A DNA stretch of 13,044 nucleotides, from contig DATBFX010000623.1 in assembly GCA_036558305.1 (NCBI GenBank), forward strand, positions 1-13,044. Direction: 5' to 3'. The notes below the pieces were generated by a model that saw nothing but the letters and a program-made list of their open reading frames with translations, searched no databases and was not told the origin of the DNA. Positions within the stretch are counted from its first letter, which is position 1; every line of letters starts with the position of its first letter. The translations under genes were made by a program, and so were the position numbers. Positions 6,210 through 12,696 of the stretch are shown one piece after another. Source of the DNA: DATBFX01 sp036558305. Its GTDB lineage: Bacteria; Chloroflexota; Chloroflexia; Thermomicrobiales; UBA6265.

Positions 6210-9032
6210 TCACTGACACACCTCGCACCCCACCTCAAGGGAACACGACGGCGCTTCGTCTTCCCGCACCACCGCCACGTCCGCCGAGGCGCTGCGGGCT
6301 TTCATCCACTTCGGTTGCAGCCCCCAGCGGTTGACGTCCAGCGTGGATTGCTCCGCCTGCGTCGCGCCGCGGGAGCGCAGGTAGTAGGTCGTCTTCAACC
6401 CGGCGCGCCACGCCTGCTGGTACGTCTCGCTCAGTTTCTTGCCGCTCGGTTCTGCCACGTAGAGATTGAGCGATTGCCCCATGTCCAGCCACTTCTGGCG
6501 GCGCGCGGCGCAGGCGATCAGCCAACTCGGGTCGATCTCGAACGCGGTCGGGTAGCGCGCCTTCAGGTCGTCGGGGACGCGGTCGATTTCCTGGACCGAA
6601 CCGTCGTGGTACTTGAGGTCGTCGAGCATTGGCTGGTCCCAGAGACCGCGCGCCGCCAGGTCGCGGACGAGCGCCTCGTTGACGACCGTGAACTCCCCGG
6701 AGAGATTGCTCTTTACATAAAGATTCGAATAGAGCGGCTCGATCGACTGACTGACGCCCTGGATGTTGGCGATCGTTGCCGTCGGCGCGATCGCCAGGCA
6801 GTTGCTGTTGCGCATCCCGTGGTCGCGGATCGCCGCCCTGACCGGTTCCCAATCGAGCGTCGCCCCGGTCTCGACCGCGATCGGCTCGCCTCGCTCCTCG
6901 GCCAGCAGCGCGATCGTGTCGACCGGCAGCAGACCGCGATCCCACTTCGAACCGGGGTACGAGGGATAGGCACCCCGCTCGCGGGCCAGCTCCGTCGAGG
7001 CGAGGATGGCGTGGGAGGCGATCGCCTCCGTACTCCGATCGGCGAACGCTACCGCCTCCGCCGAGGCGTAGCCGAGGCCGAGGGCGGAGAGCGCGTCCTG
7101 GAACCCCATCTGACCGAGGCCGACGGGGCGGTGGCGCAGATTCGCGTGCCGTGCCTGCGGGACCGGGTAGTAGTTCAGGTCGATCACGTTGTCGAGCATC
7201 CGCATCGCGGTCCGCACCGTCCGTCCCAAGAGCTCCTGGTCGATCGCACCGTCGCGGACGTGCGCGACGAGGTTGACCGAACCGAGGTTGCAGACCGCAA
7301 CCTCGTCGGCGCTCGTGTTGAGGAGGATCTCGGTGCAGAGGTTCGAGTTGTGGACGACCCCGGCGTGGTCCTGGGGCGAGCGGACGTTCGCCGGGTCCTT
7401 GAACGTCAGCCAGGGGTGCCCCGTCTCGAAGAGCGCTGTGAGAACCTTACGCCAGAGGTCGCCGGCGCGGACCTGGCGACCGTGTTCGATCTCGCCGCAG
7501 GCAAGAGCTGCTTCGTATTCGGCGTAGCGGGCGGCGAAGGCGCGACCGTAGAGGTCGTGGAGATCGGGGACGGCGCTCGGGCTGAAGAGCGTCCAGACCC
7601 CGTCCTCGCGCACCCGTTGCATGAACAGGTCGGGTACCCAGAGGGCGGTGTTCATGTCGTGGGTGCGGCGGCGGTCGTCGCCCGTGTTCTTGCGCAGGTC
7701 GAGGAACTCCTCGACGTCGAGGTGCCAGGCTTCGAGGTAGGCACAGACGGCCCCCTTGCGCTTGCCGCCCTGGTTGACGGCGACCGCCGCGTCGTTGGCC
7801 ACCTTGAGGAAGGGGACGATCCCCTGGCTCTGCCCGTTCGTCCCCTTGATCCGGCTGCCGAGGGCGCGGACCGGCGTCCAGTCGTTGCCGATGCCGCCGC
7901 TCCACTTGGAGAGGAGCGCGTTGTCGCGGATCGCCGAGAAGATGCCGTCGAGATCGTCGGGCACGGTCGTCAGGTAGCAGGAGGACAGTTGCGGATAGCG
8001 GGTACCGGCGTTGAAGAGGGTCGGGGTCGAGGGGCAGTACCGGAACGACGACATCAGATCGTAGAACTCGCTCGCACGCGCCTCCCGATCCGCCTCGGGC
8101 AGCGCCAACCCCATCGCGACCCGCATCCAGAACATCTGCGGCAGCTCGATCCGCCGGCCGCGGTCGTGGACCAAGTAGCGGTCGTAGAGCGTCTGCAAGC
8201 CCAAATACTGGAAGGCGAGATCGCGCGCGGGATCGAGCGCCGCCCCCAGTTTGCCCAGGTCGAAGTCGAGCAGTGCCGGCGCCAGCAATCCTCGCTCGAC
8301 CGCCTCCCGCACGTAGGCGACGAAGGCACTCGGGTAGAGCGCGCCGATCTCCAGGATCGAGGTCCGCCGCCCGAGCGCCTCGCCGTAGACGCCGCGCAAG
8401 AGCGCCCGCGCCGCGATCCGCGAGTAGGCGGGGTCCTGTTCGATCCGCGCCCGCGCGGCGAGCGCGATCGACCGTTCGACGTCGACCAGCGACATCCCGT
8501 GGTGGACCGTCGCCAGCACGTCCGCCTCGATCGCCTTTGCCGCTTCCCGCCCCGCCAGATCGGCGCACGCCTCGTCGATCCAGGCTCGCAGCAGGGCGCG
8601 GTTCAGCAGCAGCTCCCGCCCTTCGGGATCGACGACGCGTAACGCATCCTCTTCCCGCCGCCGCGACCGCGCTTCTCGGTACAGGATGTACCGCCGCGCC
8701 ACCGCGTAGGCGCCCGCCCCCATCAGTTGCCGCTCGACCTCGTCCTGGATCTCCTCGACGCTGGCGGCGATCGGCGCGTGCCCCCGCCCGAGTGTGGCGA
8801 CCACCGCCTCCACGATCGTCTCGATCCGGCCGTGCACCTCCGCCGGCAACGGATCGGGAAAGGGAGTCCCGACCTCGGCTCGGAACGCCATCTCGATCGC
8901 GTGGGCGATCCGCGACCGGTCGAACGGCACCTCGCGGCCATCCCGCTTGACGACCACACCGCCGGCAATTTCCGAACGATCGTTCACTTTCTCAACGGCG
9001 CTCGTACGCGCCGTACCCTCCGTCTGGTTCAC
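6210..9032 (-). CDS. nrdA: Ribonucleoside-diphosphate reductase large subunit (R1), two ATP-cones
   Basis: Catalytic subunit reducing ribonucleoside diphosphates to deoxy forms. I place the start at GTG 9032 (940 residues), with GGAG (9040-9043) 7 nt upstream. The open frame continues to an ATG at 9353, but that lies inside a riboswitch and the extra residues are not family-like; GTG 8987 is a second possibility. Residues about 27-123 are an ATP-cone (VVVKRDGREVPFDRSRI). Residues about 131-216 look like a second, degenerate cone aligning with the single cone of E. coli NrdA. Active-site residues: C352 (SSCYL), N564-L-C566-T-E568 and C581 (CNLGSVNL), matching E. coli C225, N437/C439/E441 and C462. 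The radical-path tyrosine pair is Y883-Y884 (KTTYYLRSR). The C-terminal tail ends CEVCQ, with the C936/C939 shuttle pair. The partner is NrdB downstream. Confidence 0.95.
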   Translation of the reverse strand: MNQTEGTARTSAVEKVNDRSEIAGGVVVKRDGREVPFDRSRIAHAIEMAFRAEVGTPFPDPLPAEVHGRIETIVEAVVATLGRGHAPIAASVEEIQDEVERQLMGAGAYAVARRYILYREARSRRREEDALRVVDPEGRELLLNRALLRAWIDEACADLAGREAAKAIEADVLATVHHGMSLVDVERSIALAARARIEQDPAYSRIAARALLRGVYGEALGRRTSILEIGALYPSAFVAYVREAVERGLLAPALLDFDLGKLGAALDPARDLAFQYLGLQTLYDRYLVHDRGRRIELPQMFWMRVAMGLALPEADREARASEFYDLMSSFRYCPSTPTLFNAGTRYPQLSSCYLTTVPDDLDGIFSAIRDNALLSKWSGGIGNDWTPVRALGSRIKGTNGQSQGIVPFLKVANDAAVAVNQGGKRKGAVCAYLEAWHLDVEEFLDLRKNTGDDRRRTHDMNTALWVPDLFMQRVREDGVWTLFSPSAVPDLHDLYGRAFAARYAEYEAALACGEIEHGRQVRAGDLWRKVLTALFETGHPWLTFKDPANVRSPQDHAGVVHNSNLCTEILLNTSADEVAVCNLGSVNLVAHVRDGAIDQELLGRTVRTAMRMLDNVIDLNYYPVPQARHANLRHRPVGLGQMGFQDALSALGLGYASAEAVAFADRSTEAIASHAILASTELARERGAYPSYPGSKWDRGLLPVDTIALLAEERGEPIAVETGATLDWEPVRAAIRDHGMRNSNCLAIAPTATIANIQGVSQSIEPLYSNLYVKSNLSGEFTVVNEALVRDLAARGLWDQPMLDDLKYHDGSVQEIDRVPDDLKARYPTAFEIDPSWLIACAARRQKWLDMGQSLNLYVAEPSGKKLSETYQQAWRAGLKTTYYLRSRGATQAEQSTLDVNRWGLQPKWMKARSASADVAVVREDEAPSCSLEVGCEVCQ

Positions 9033-9158
9033 GGTACGACTCCAGAGGCGTGGCAACCGGCCAGGGGACTCCGGTCGCGCTTCGGCACGGGCAGGGGACC
9101 GATCGCTGGGAAAGCACGGGGAAAGCCGCTCTGGCATGCACGGACGGCCCACCCGCTC

Positions 9159-9208
9159 ACCTTCCCGCGAAGGTCCGGGTCGTCCGACCGCGCCGGTCGC
9201 GGCGCGGT
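9159..9208 (-). promoter_or_regulatory. Hairpins downstream of the B12 aptamer (candidate expression platform)
   Basis: Reading the minus strand, directly after the aptamer comes ACCGCGCC-(6 nt)-GGCGCGGT (9208-9187), an 8-bp perfect stem, then ACCTTC-GCGG-GAAGGT (9174-9159). Neither is followed by a U-run, so a standard intrinsic terminator is not visible, and the nrdA ribosome binding site is over 100 nt further on. The switch mechanism (Rho, distal pairing or other) is therefore open. Confidence 0.35.
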
Positions 9209-9402
9209 TCACCGGCAGGTTTTCGGGCTTGTGGACGTGGCGGCCTGGCGCGCCGCGCTCGTACTGGCCGTCGCTTCCCGATGCGCGTCCGCACCAGTGC
9301 GTTTGACGGCGGTCGTTCCCGCTCACCGCTGCGGGGCAGCCCCGGTTTTGCACCGAGTTTCCTCTCGCGTCGCCGGCCGTTTCGGCAGCCGGCGAACCGG
9401 CG
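9206..9402 (-). promoter_or_regulatory. Cobalamin (B12) riboswitch in the nrdA leader
   Basis: On the minus strand the conserved blocks of the cobalamin aptamer occur in order. They are GAGAGGAAACTCGGTGCAAA (about 9366-9347), CCGGGGCTGCCCCGC and GCGGTGA (about 9346-9323), GCACTGG, CATCGGGAAGCG and GGCCAGTA (about 9301-9261), and the B12 box AAGCCCGAAAACCTGCC (about 9230-9214). A 5' stem region with a GGCCGGC-type hairpin precedes them. Total length near 197 nt is normal for the family. The element begins within a few bases of the predicted transcription start (~9403), so it forms the first part of the nrdA mRNA, about 175 nt ahead of the GTG. Adenosylcobalamin binding is expected to lower nrdA(B) expression, as established for Streptomyces nrdABS. 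Confidence 0.9.
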
Positions 9403-9405
9403 GAC

Positions 9406-9421
9406 GCACAATATATAGGAT
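9406..9421. promoter_or_regulatory. NrdR box 1 (overlaps nrdA -10)
   Basis: GCACAATATATAGGAT matches the NrdR consensus ACACWATATATWGTGT at 13 of 16 positions, including the whole CACWATATATWG core. It covers the -10 element of the minus-strand nrdA promoter, the normal position for repression. Confidence 0.85.
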
Positions 9422-9438
9422 GGATAACGGGTTATCAA
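9410..9438 (-). promoter_or_regulatory. nrdA promoter
   Basis: On the minus strand, TTGATA (9438-9433) is followed by a 17-bp spacer and TATATT (9415-9410), a good sigma70-type pair. The expected start near 9403 coincides with the 5' end of the cobalamin riboswitch. No comparable promoter is seen ahead of nrdB, so an nrdA-nrdB transcript is likely. Confidence 0.75.
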
Positions 9439-9453
9439 CACCGTATCTTGCGA
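9438..9453. promoter_or_regulatory. NrdR box 2 (overlaps nrdA -35)
   Basis: ACACCGTATCTTGCGA matches the NrdR consensus at 11 of 16 positions. Its start lies 32 bp from that of box 1, i.e. three helical turns, which is the usual spacing of paired NrdR boxes. NrdR is the ATP/dATP-sensing Zn-ribbon/ATP-cone repressor of reductase genes. Confidence 0.7.
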
Positions 9454-9869
9454 TCTCGTCGATTGTGACGTCTTGACAATGAGGAGGGAAGATCCGAGCC
9501 GAGGAGGTAGCCTCGTGGGCGTGAGGGTGTGCCGGCACGACACCATTGGTGTGGCCGACGCTACAACTTCGGGGCCTGAATCACGATCCGGGAGGTTCGT
9601 GCGAATGCACGCTGGTCTCCGAGGTTGCGGGCATGCGTTCACGAATTTGAGGCCGCCTGCCGTGGAAACCGACTCCGAACATGCGTAGCGGCAGGCCGCC
9701 GTTGCCTGCTCCTACGACCGACGATCGCAGGTGATTCGAGCGACCCGCGCGACGCGATAGCGTTCGCTCACTCCGCCAGCCAGCGATTCGGAGCAGACGG
9801 ATCGAATCTCCCCTTGATCCTGCGACGACCCGACCCATCGTTGCCGCACATGAGCGCACCCTGCGCCGA
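9454..9869. other. Gene-free stretch between the nrdA promoter and the toxin remnant
   Basis: No frame here looks coding. It contains a 13-bp inverted repeat ACACCATTGGTGT (9540-9552), a 10-bp palindrome GTGCCGGCAC (9529-9538) and the REP-like hairpin at 9684-9716. TTGACA (9473-9478) has no matching -10 at standard spacing. Confidence 0.5.
9684..9716 (+). repeat. REP-like palindrome with GTAGCGG head
   Basis: CGTAGCGGCAGGC (9684-9696) pairs with GCCTGCTCCTACG (9704-9716), 11 of 13 bases complementary, loop CGCCGTT. The GTAGCGG head is shared with copy A at 6003 and the element at 12588, which places it in the same family despite a different stem. Confidence 0.55.
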
Positions 9870-10225
9870 TCACAGATCGAGGAACCAGCGAATCCGCGTC
9901 ATGACGGCGTCGAGCGTTGCGGGCTCGACTCGCCAAAGGCGGCGACCCAGCCGGTCGACGCTCACCGTTCGCAGTTGTTCGGTCATCGCAAACGATTGTT
10001 GATTCAGCCCACCATCGGGCGGTCCGATCGGGACATGCGAACGCACCCGCCGATCGCGGCTGCTGATGGGCACGACGATCACGAGCCGGCTCGGAATCGC
10101 ATGAAGCAGATCGGTCGAGACGACCAGACACGGTCGGTGCCCCCTTGTTCATGGCCGACGACCGGATCGAGATCGGCCGTCCAAACCTCGCCCCGTCGGG
10201 CGCCGGGACTCGGGTGCGTCGTCAT
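9870..10225 (-). pseudogene. MazF/PemK-family toxin with a frameshift in a G-run
   Basis: The ATG at 10225 overlaps the antitoxin stop (ATGA). The first frame reads GARRGEVWTADLDPVVGHEQ (residues 8-27), the classic MazF N-terminus. After a run of five G (minus strand, 10144-10140) the frame becomes nonsense and stops at 10079. One base over, the protein continues as HRPCLVVSTDLL ... VIVVPISSRDRRVRSHVPIG ... SFAMTEQLRTVSVDRL ... RWFLDL, ending at the stop 9872-9870. Restoring one G gives an uninterrupted 118-residue protein of normal length with the family's conserved Arg (R31) and a Ser (S55/S56) near the usual catalytic Thr. As written no full-length endoribonuclease can be made; a 48-residue N-terminal fragment stops exactly where a GTG (10082) opens the C-terminal part. 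A sequencing error in the homopolymer is a real alternative. Confidence 0.8.
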
Positions 10226-10485
10226 GATTCAGCCCAATCGTCGTCGAGTCCATCCTTCAGCGTGGCATCCCACGCCGCGACCTCTTCCTCGTAGCTTTTG
10301 CGGGCTTCGGGATCGGCATACAGACGCGCGAAGTCCTCGCCCAGACCGGCGAAGAACGCCCGCTTGTCGTAATCGTCGAGCAACGCGTCGATCACCCGGC
10401 CGATCGGTCGCGATTGCTCACTCGCCAATCGCTGGAGCCGCTCACGCGTCGCGGTCGGCACGCGAATCGTCGTCGTGGTAGGCAT
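10222..10485 (-). CDS. Ribbon-helix-helix antitoxin (MazE-like role)
   Basis: 87 residues from ATG 10485, with AGGAG 9 nt upstream; a longer frame reaching 10632 has no family-like sequence and crosses the promoter. Residues 3-39 (TTTTIRVPTATRERLQRLA then IGRVIDALLDDY) fit a ribbon-helix-helix/CopG-type DNA-binding domain: a short strand TIRVP followed by two helices. The C-terminal half is acidic (YADPEARKSYEEEVAAWD; DGLDDDWAES), as is usual for the toxin-binding tail. Its TGA overlaps the toxin ATG, the typical antitoxin-first arrangement. It should neutralise the MazF-type toxin and repress its own promoter through the palindrome just upstream. With the toxin broken it may survive as an orphan repressor. 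Confidence 0.8.
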   Translation of the reverse strand: MPTTTTIRVPTATRERLQRLASEQSRPIGRVIDALLDDYDKRAFFAGLGEDFARLYADPEARKSYEEEVAAWDATLKDGLDDDWAES

Positions 10486-10517
10486 CGCGGTGAGCTCCTT
10501 TGCGTCTATCTCTTCGT

Positions 10518-10531
10518 CTACAAAATTGTAG
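10518..10531. promoter_or_regulatory. Toxin-antitoxin promoter and operator palindrome
   Basis: CTACAAAATTGTAG is a 14-bp inverted repeat (arms CTACAA / TTGTAG). Its minus-strand reading contains TACAAT (10530-10525), a good -10 for the antitoxin gene about 40 bp downstream; no strong -35 is seen. It lies in the 147-bp divergent region shared with the S9 peptidase gene. An RHH antitoxin binding here is the natural inference. Confidence 0.55.
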
Positions 10532-10632
10532 CAAGGCCGATACCGGGCAATCCGAATGCGGTTCCGCCGCCGAACCGGACGCGGTAGACTGCCGCCGCTC
10601 GGACTCGAACCCGTCAGGAAAGGACAACCCAC

Positions 10633-12591
10633 GTGCCCCGCCCGCTGACTCCGGAGACGATCGTCTACGACCTCGCCGCCGCCGGCGATCCCCAGGTTTC
10701 GCCCGATGGGTCACAGATCGCCTACGTCCTCGGCAAAGCGGAACGCGACAAGAAACAGACGGGCAGCCAGATCTGGTTGTGCGACGTGGACGGCGGCAAC
10801 GCCCGGCGCCTGACCTGGGAGGGCGAGCGCATCACCTCGCCGCGCTGGTCGCCCGATGGCCGCCAGCTCGCCTTCGCCTCCGACCGGGTGAAGAAACCGG
10901 CCACACAGGGTCTCTTCGTCCTCGACCTCGGCGGCGGCGAACCGCGCGAGGTCACCAAGCACAACGTCGCCATCGGCGAACTCGCCTGGTCGCCCGACGG
11001 CACCCGCATCGCCTACGTCGCCCTCTTCGACCCCGACAACCCCGAGGAGACCGAACCCGGCAAGGAGGATGCTCCGCCCGTCCGCGTCGTCCGCCGGATC
11101 GACTACAAGCAGGACAACCGCGGCTTCCTCAACGACGTCCGCCAGCGCGTCTGGGTCGTCGACGTCGCCGGCGGCGCGCGCCGCATGCTCACGAACACCG
11201 CCGATGACCACAACTTCCCGCAGTGGTCGCCGGACGGCAAAACCCTGGCCGTCAAGGTGCCGAACCGCAACGGGATGGCCTCGCAGCTCGGTCTGATCGA
11301 CGTCGACAGCGGCGAGACCACCCTCGTCGGCCCGCGCGACGGCACCGTCGGCTGCTGGGCGTGGTCGCCGCCCGGCGACTACATCCTCATCGCCGGCGAC
11401 ACCGCCCAGACCTGGCAACTCGACCTCTTCCTCTACGAGGTTGCCGGCGGCGCCATCCGCCGTCTCACCGACGACCTCGCCGTCCAACCCGACACCGGTT
11501 TCCCGACCATCACCCCACCCTCCCAACCGGTCTGGCTCGACGACCGCCGTGCCCTGGTCCACGCCCTCCGCGGCGGCATGAGCGGTCTCTACGTCGTCGA
11601 CACCGAAAGCGGTGCCATCGACAAACTCCACGACTGGCCGGCCATGCACGGCGGTCTGAGCGTGGATGCCTCGCGGACGGTCGCCGCGCAGGCGCAGACG
11701 AGTCTGGAAAACACCGGCGAGATCGTCGTCTCCGACCTGAAGACGGGCACGGCAAAGGTGATCACCCACGTCAACGACGCCGTCTTCGCCGAGACGCCGC
11801 CGGCGACCTGGGAACGCTTCGACGTCCGGCGCGGCGACTTCACGATCGAGGCGTGGCTGCTCAAACCGCTCGGATTCGACGAGTCGCAGCGCTACCCGGT
11901 CGTCCTCGACGTCCACGGCGGACCGAATTCCTGGTACGGCTACGGCTTCAACGCCATCCAGCAATCCCTCGTCGCCGCCGGTTTCCTGGTCGTCTATTCC
12001 AACCCCCGCGGCTCCGGTTCATACGGCCGCAACTTCACGCAGCAGGTGATCGGCGACTGGGGTGGCGAGGACTACCGGGATCTGATGGCGGTCGTCGACG
12101 AGGTCCTCACGCGCCCCTACGCCGACCCCGACCGCACCGGTATCTACGGCTACTCCTACGGCGGTTTCATGAGCTCCTGGACGATCGGCCAGACCGACCG
12201 CTTCAAGGCCGCCGTGATCGGTGCCCCCGTCGTCGACCTGGAGTCGTTCTACGGGACCGCCGACATCGGCCACTACTTCGGGCCGCTCCAAATCGGCGGT
12301 CGCCCCTGGGACTGCAAGCAGGAGTACGACTTTCGCTCCCCGATTACCTATCTGCCGAAGGCCACAACCCCCACCCTGATCATCCACGGCGAGGCCGACG
12401 ACCGCGTCCCCATCAGCCAGGGCGAGCAACTCTTCGCAACGCTCCTCGAAAGCGGCTGCGAGGTCGAATTCGCCCGCTACCCGGGCGGCTCCCACGCCCT
12501 GCTCCGCACCGGTTATCCCAGCCACCGTCTCGATGTCCTCGAACGGTTGACCGGCTGGTTCAAGGACCATTTGTCGGGCGGGAGCCGGTAG
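10633..12591 (+). CDS. S9 family serine peptidase (prolyl oligopeptidase / acylaminoacyl-peptidase type)
   Basis: 652 residues from GTG 10633, with AGGA about 8 nt upstream. Residues about 15-390 form a beta-propeller marked by repeated SPDG strands (VSPDG 22-26, WSPDG near 72, 119 and 198, and WSPPG near 244). Residues about 395-645 are the alpha/beta-hydrolase domain: HGGP (428-431) for the oxyanion region, nucleophile S508 in GYSYGGF, Asp589 in HGEADDRVP and His621 in GGSHALL complete the triad. The length and the SPDG-type propeller fit the acylaminoacyl-peptidase/dipeptidyl-peptidase branch that degrades short peptides; exact specificity is not readable. No signal peptide or anchor is evident, so a cytosolic location is likely. 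It is transcribed away from the antitoxin gene, and its stop codon forms part of a GTAG that leads into a large palindrome. Confidence 0.93.
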   Translation: MPRPLTPETIVYDLAAAGDPQVSPDGSQIAYVLGKAERDKKQTGSQIWLCDVDGGNARRLTWEGERITSPRWSPDGRQLAFASDRVKKPATQGLFVLDLGGGEPREVTKHNVAIGELAWSPDGTRIAYVALFDPDNPEETEPGKEDAPPVRVVRRIDYKQDNRGFLNDVRQRVWVVDVAGGARRMLTNTADDHNFPQWSPDGKTLAVKVPNRNGMASQLGLIDVDSGETTLVGPRDGTVGCWAWSPPGDYILIAGDTAQTWQLDLFLYEVAGGAIRRLTDDLAVQPDTGFPTITPPSQPVWLDDRRALVHALRGGMSGLYVVDTESGAIDKLHDWPAMHGGLSVDASRTVAAQAQTSLENTGEIVVSDLKTGTAKVITHVNDAVFAETPPATWERFDVRRGDFTIEAWLLKPLGFDESQRYPVVLDVHGGPNSWYGYGFNAIQQSLVAAGFLVVYSNPRGSGSYGRNFTQQVIGDWGGEDYRDLMAVVDEVLTRPYADPDRTGIYGYSYGGFMSSWTIGQTDRFKAAVIGAPVVDLESFYGTADIGHYFGPLQIGGRPWDCKQEYDFRSPITYLPKATTPTLIIHGEADDRVPISQGEQLFATLLESGCEVEFARYPGGSHALLRTGYPSHRLDVLERLTGWFKDHLSGGSR

Positions 12592-12666
12592 CGGTTCGGC
12601 CCCCCGCCCCCCAATCCTGGGGGAGACGAGAGGGGGGCCCCCAGGATTGGGGGGCGGGGGGCCGAA
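12588..12666. repeat. 29-bp perfect inverted repeat after the S9 gene, GTAG-headed
   Basis: Arms 12595-12623 and 12638-12666 are perfectly complementary (outer end TTCGG / CCGAA; inner end ATCCTGGGGG / CCCCCAGGAT) around a 14-nt purine-rich loop. They contain long C and G runs. GTAGCGG (12588-12594) precedes the left arm and overlaps the peptidase stop TAG. Because the stem is very stable and lies 4 bp after the stop, it probably acts on transcript ends, but no T-run follows. Confidence 0.85.
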
Positions 12667-12687
12667 GCCGGGCGGGCCGAAGCCGGG
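12659..12687 (+). repeat. 15-bp tandem repeat at the edge of the palindrome
   Basis: GGGCCGAAGCCGGG occurs at 12659-12672 and again at 12674-12687, separated by one C. The first copy overlaps the right arm of the 29-bp inverted repeat. This looks like slippage next to the hairpin and extends almost to the ribosome binding site of the next gene. Confidence 0.7.
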
Positions 12688-12696
12688 GAGACACTG

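Noticed and set aside
6195..8642. 815-codon open frame on the + strand opposite nrdA
   Set aside because: An antisense by-product of codon bias in a high-GC gene; repetitive Arg/Val/Asp composition and no family features, while nrdA is unmistakable.
9033..9353. N-terminal extension of nrdA to an ATG at 9353
   Set aside because: The ATG lies in the conserved core of the cobalamin riboswitch, the extra 107 residues are not reductase-like, and GTG 9032 has a well-spaced GGAG.
9473..9501. Forward promoter from TTGACA at 9473
   Set aside because: No -10-like hexamer at 16-18 bp spacing and no gene downstream on that strand.
9473..9688. 71-codon + strand frame after TTGACA
   Set aside because: Starts at TTG with no clear ribosome binding site, no recognisable motif, and continues into a REP-like hairpin.
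10711..11964. 417-codon open frame opposite the S9 peptidase
   Set aside because: Antisense shadow; the + strand encodes a complete catalytic triad.
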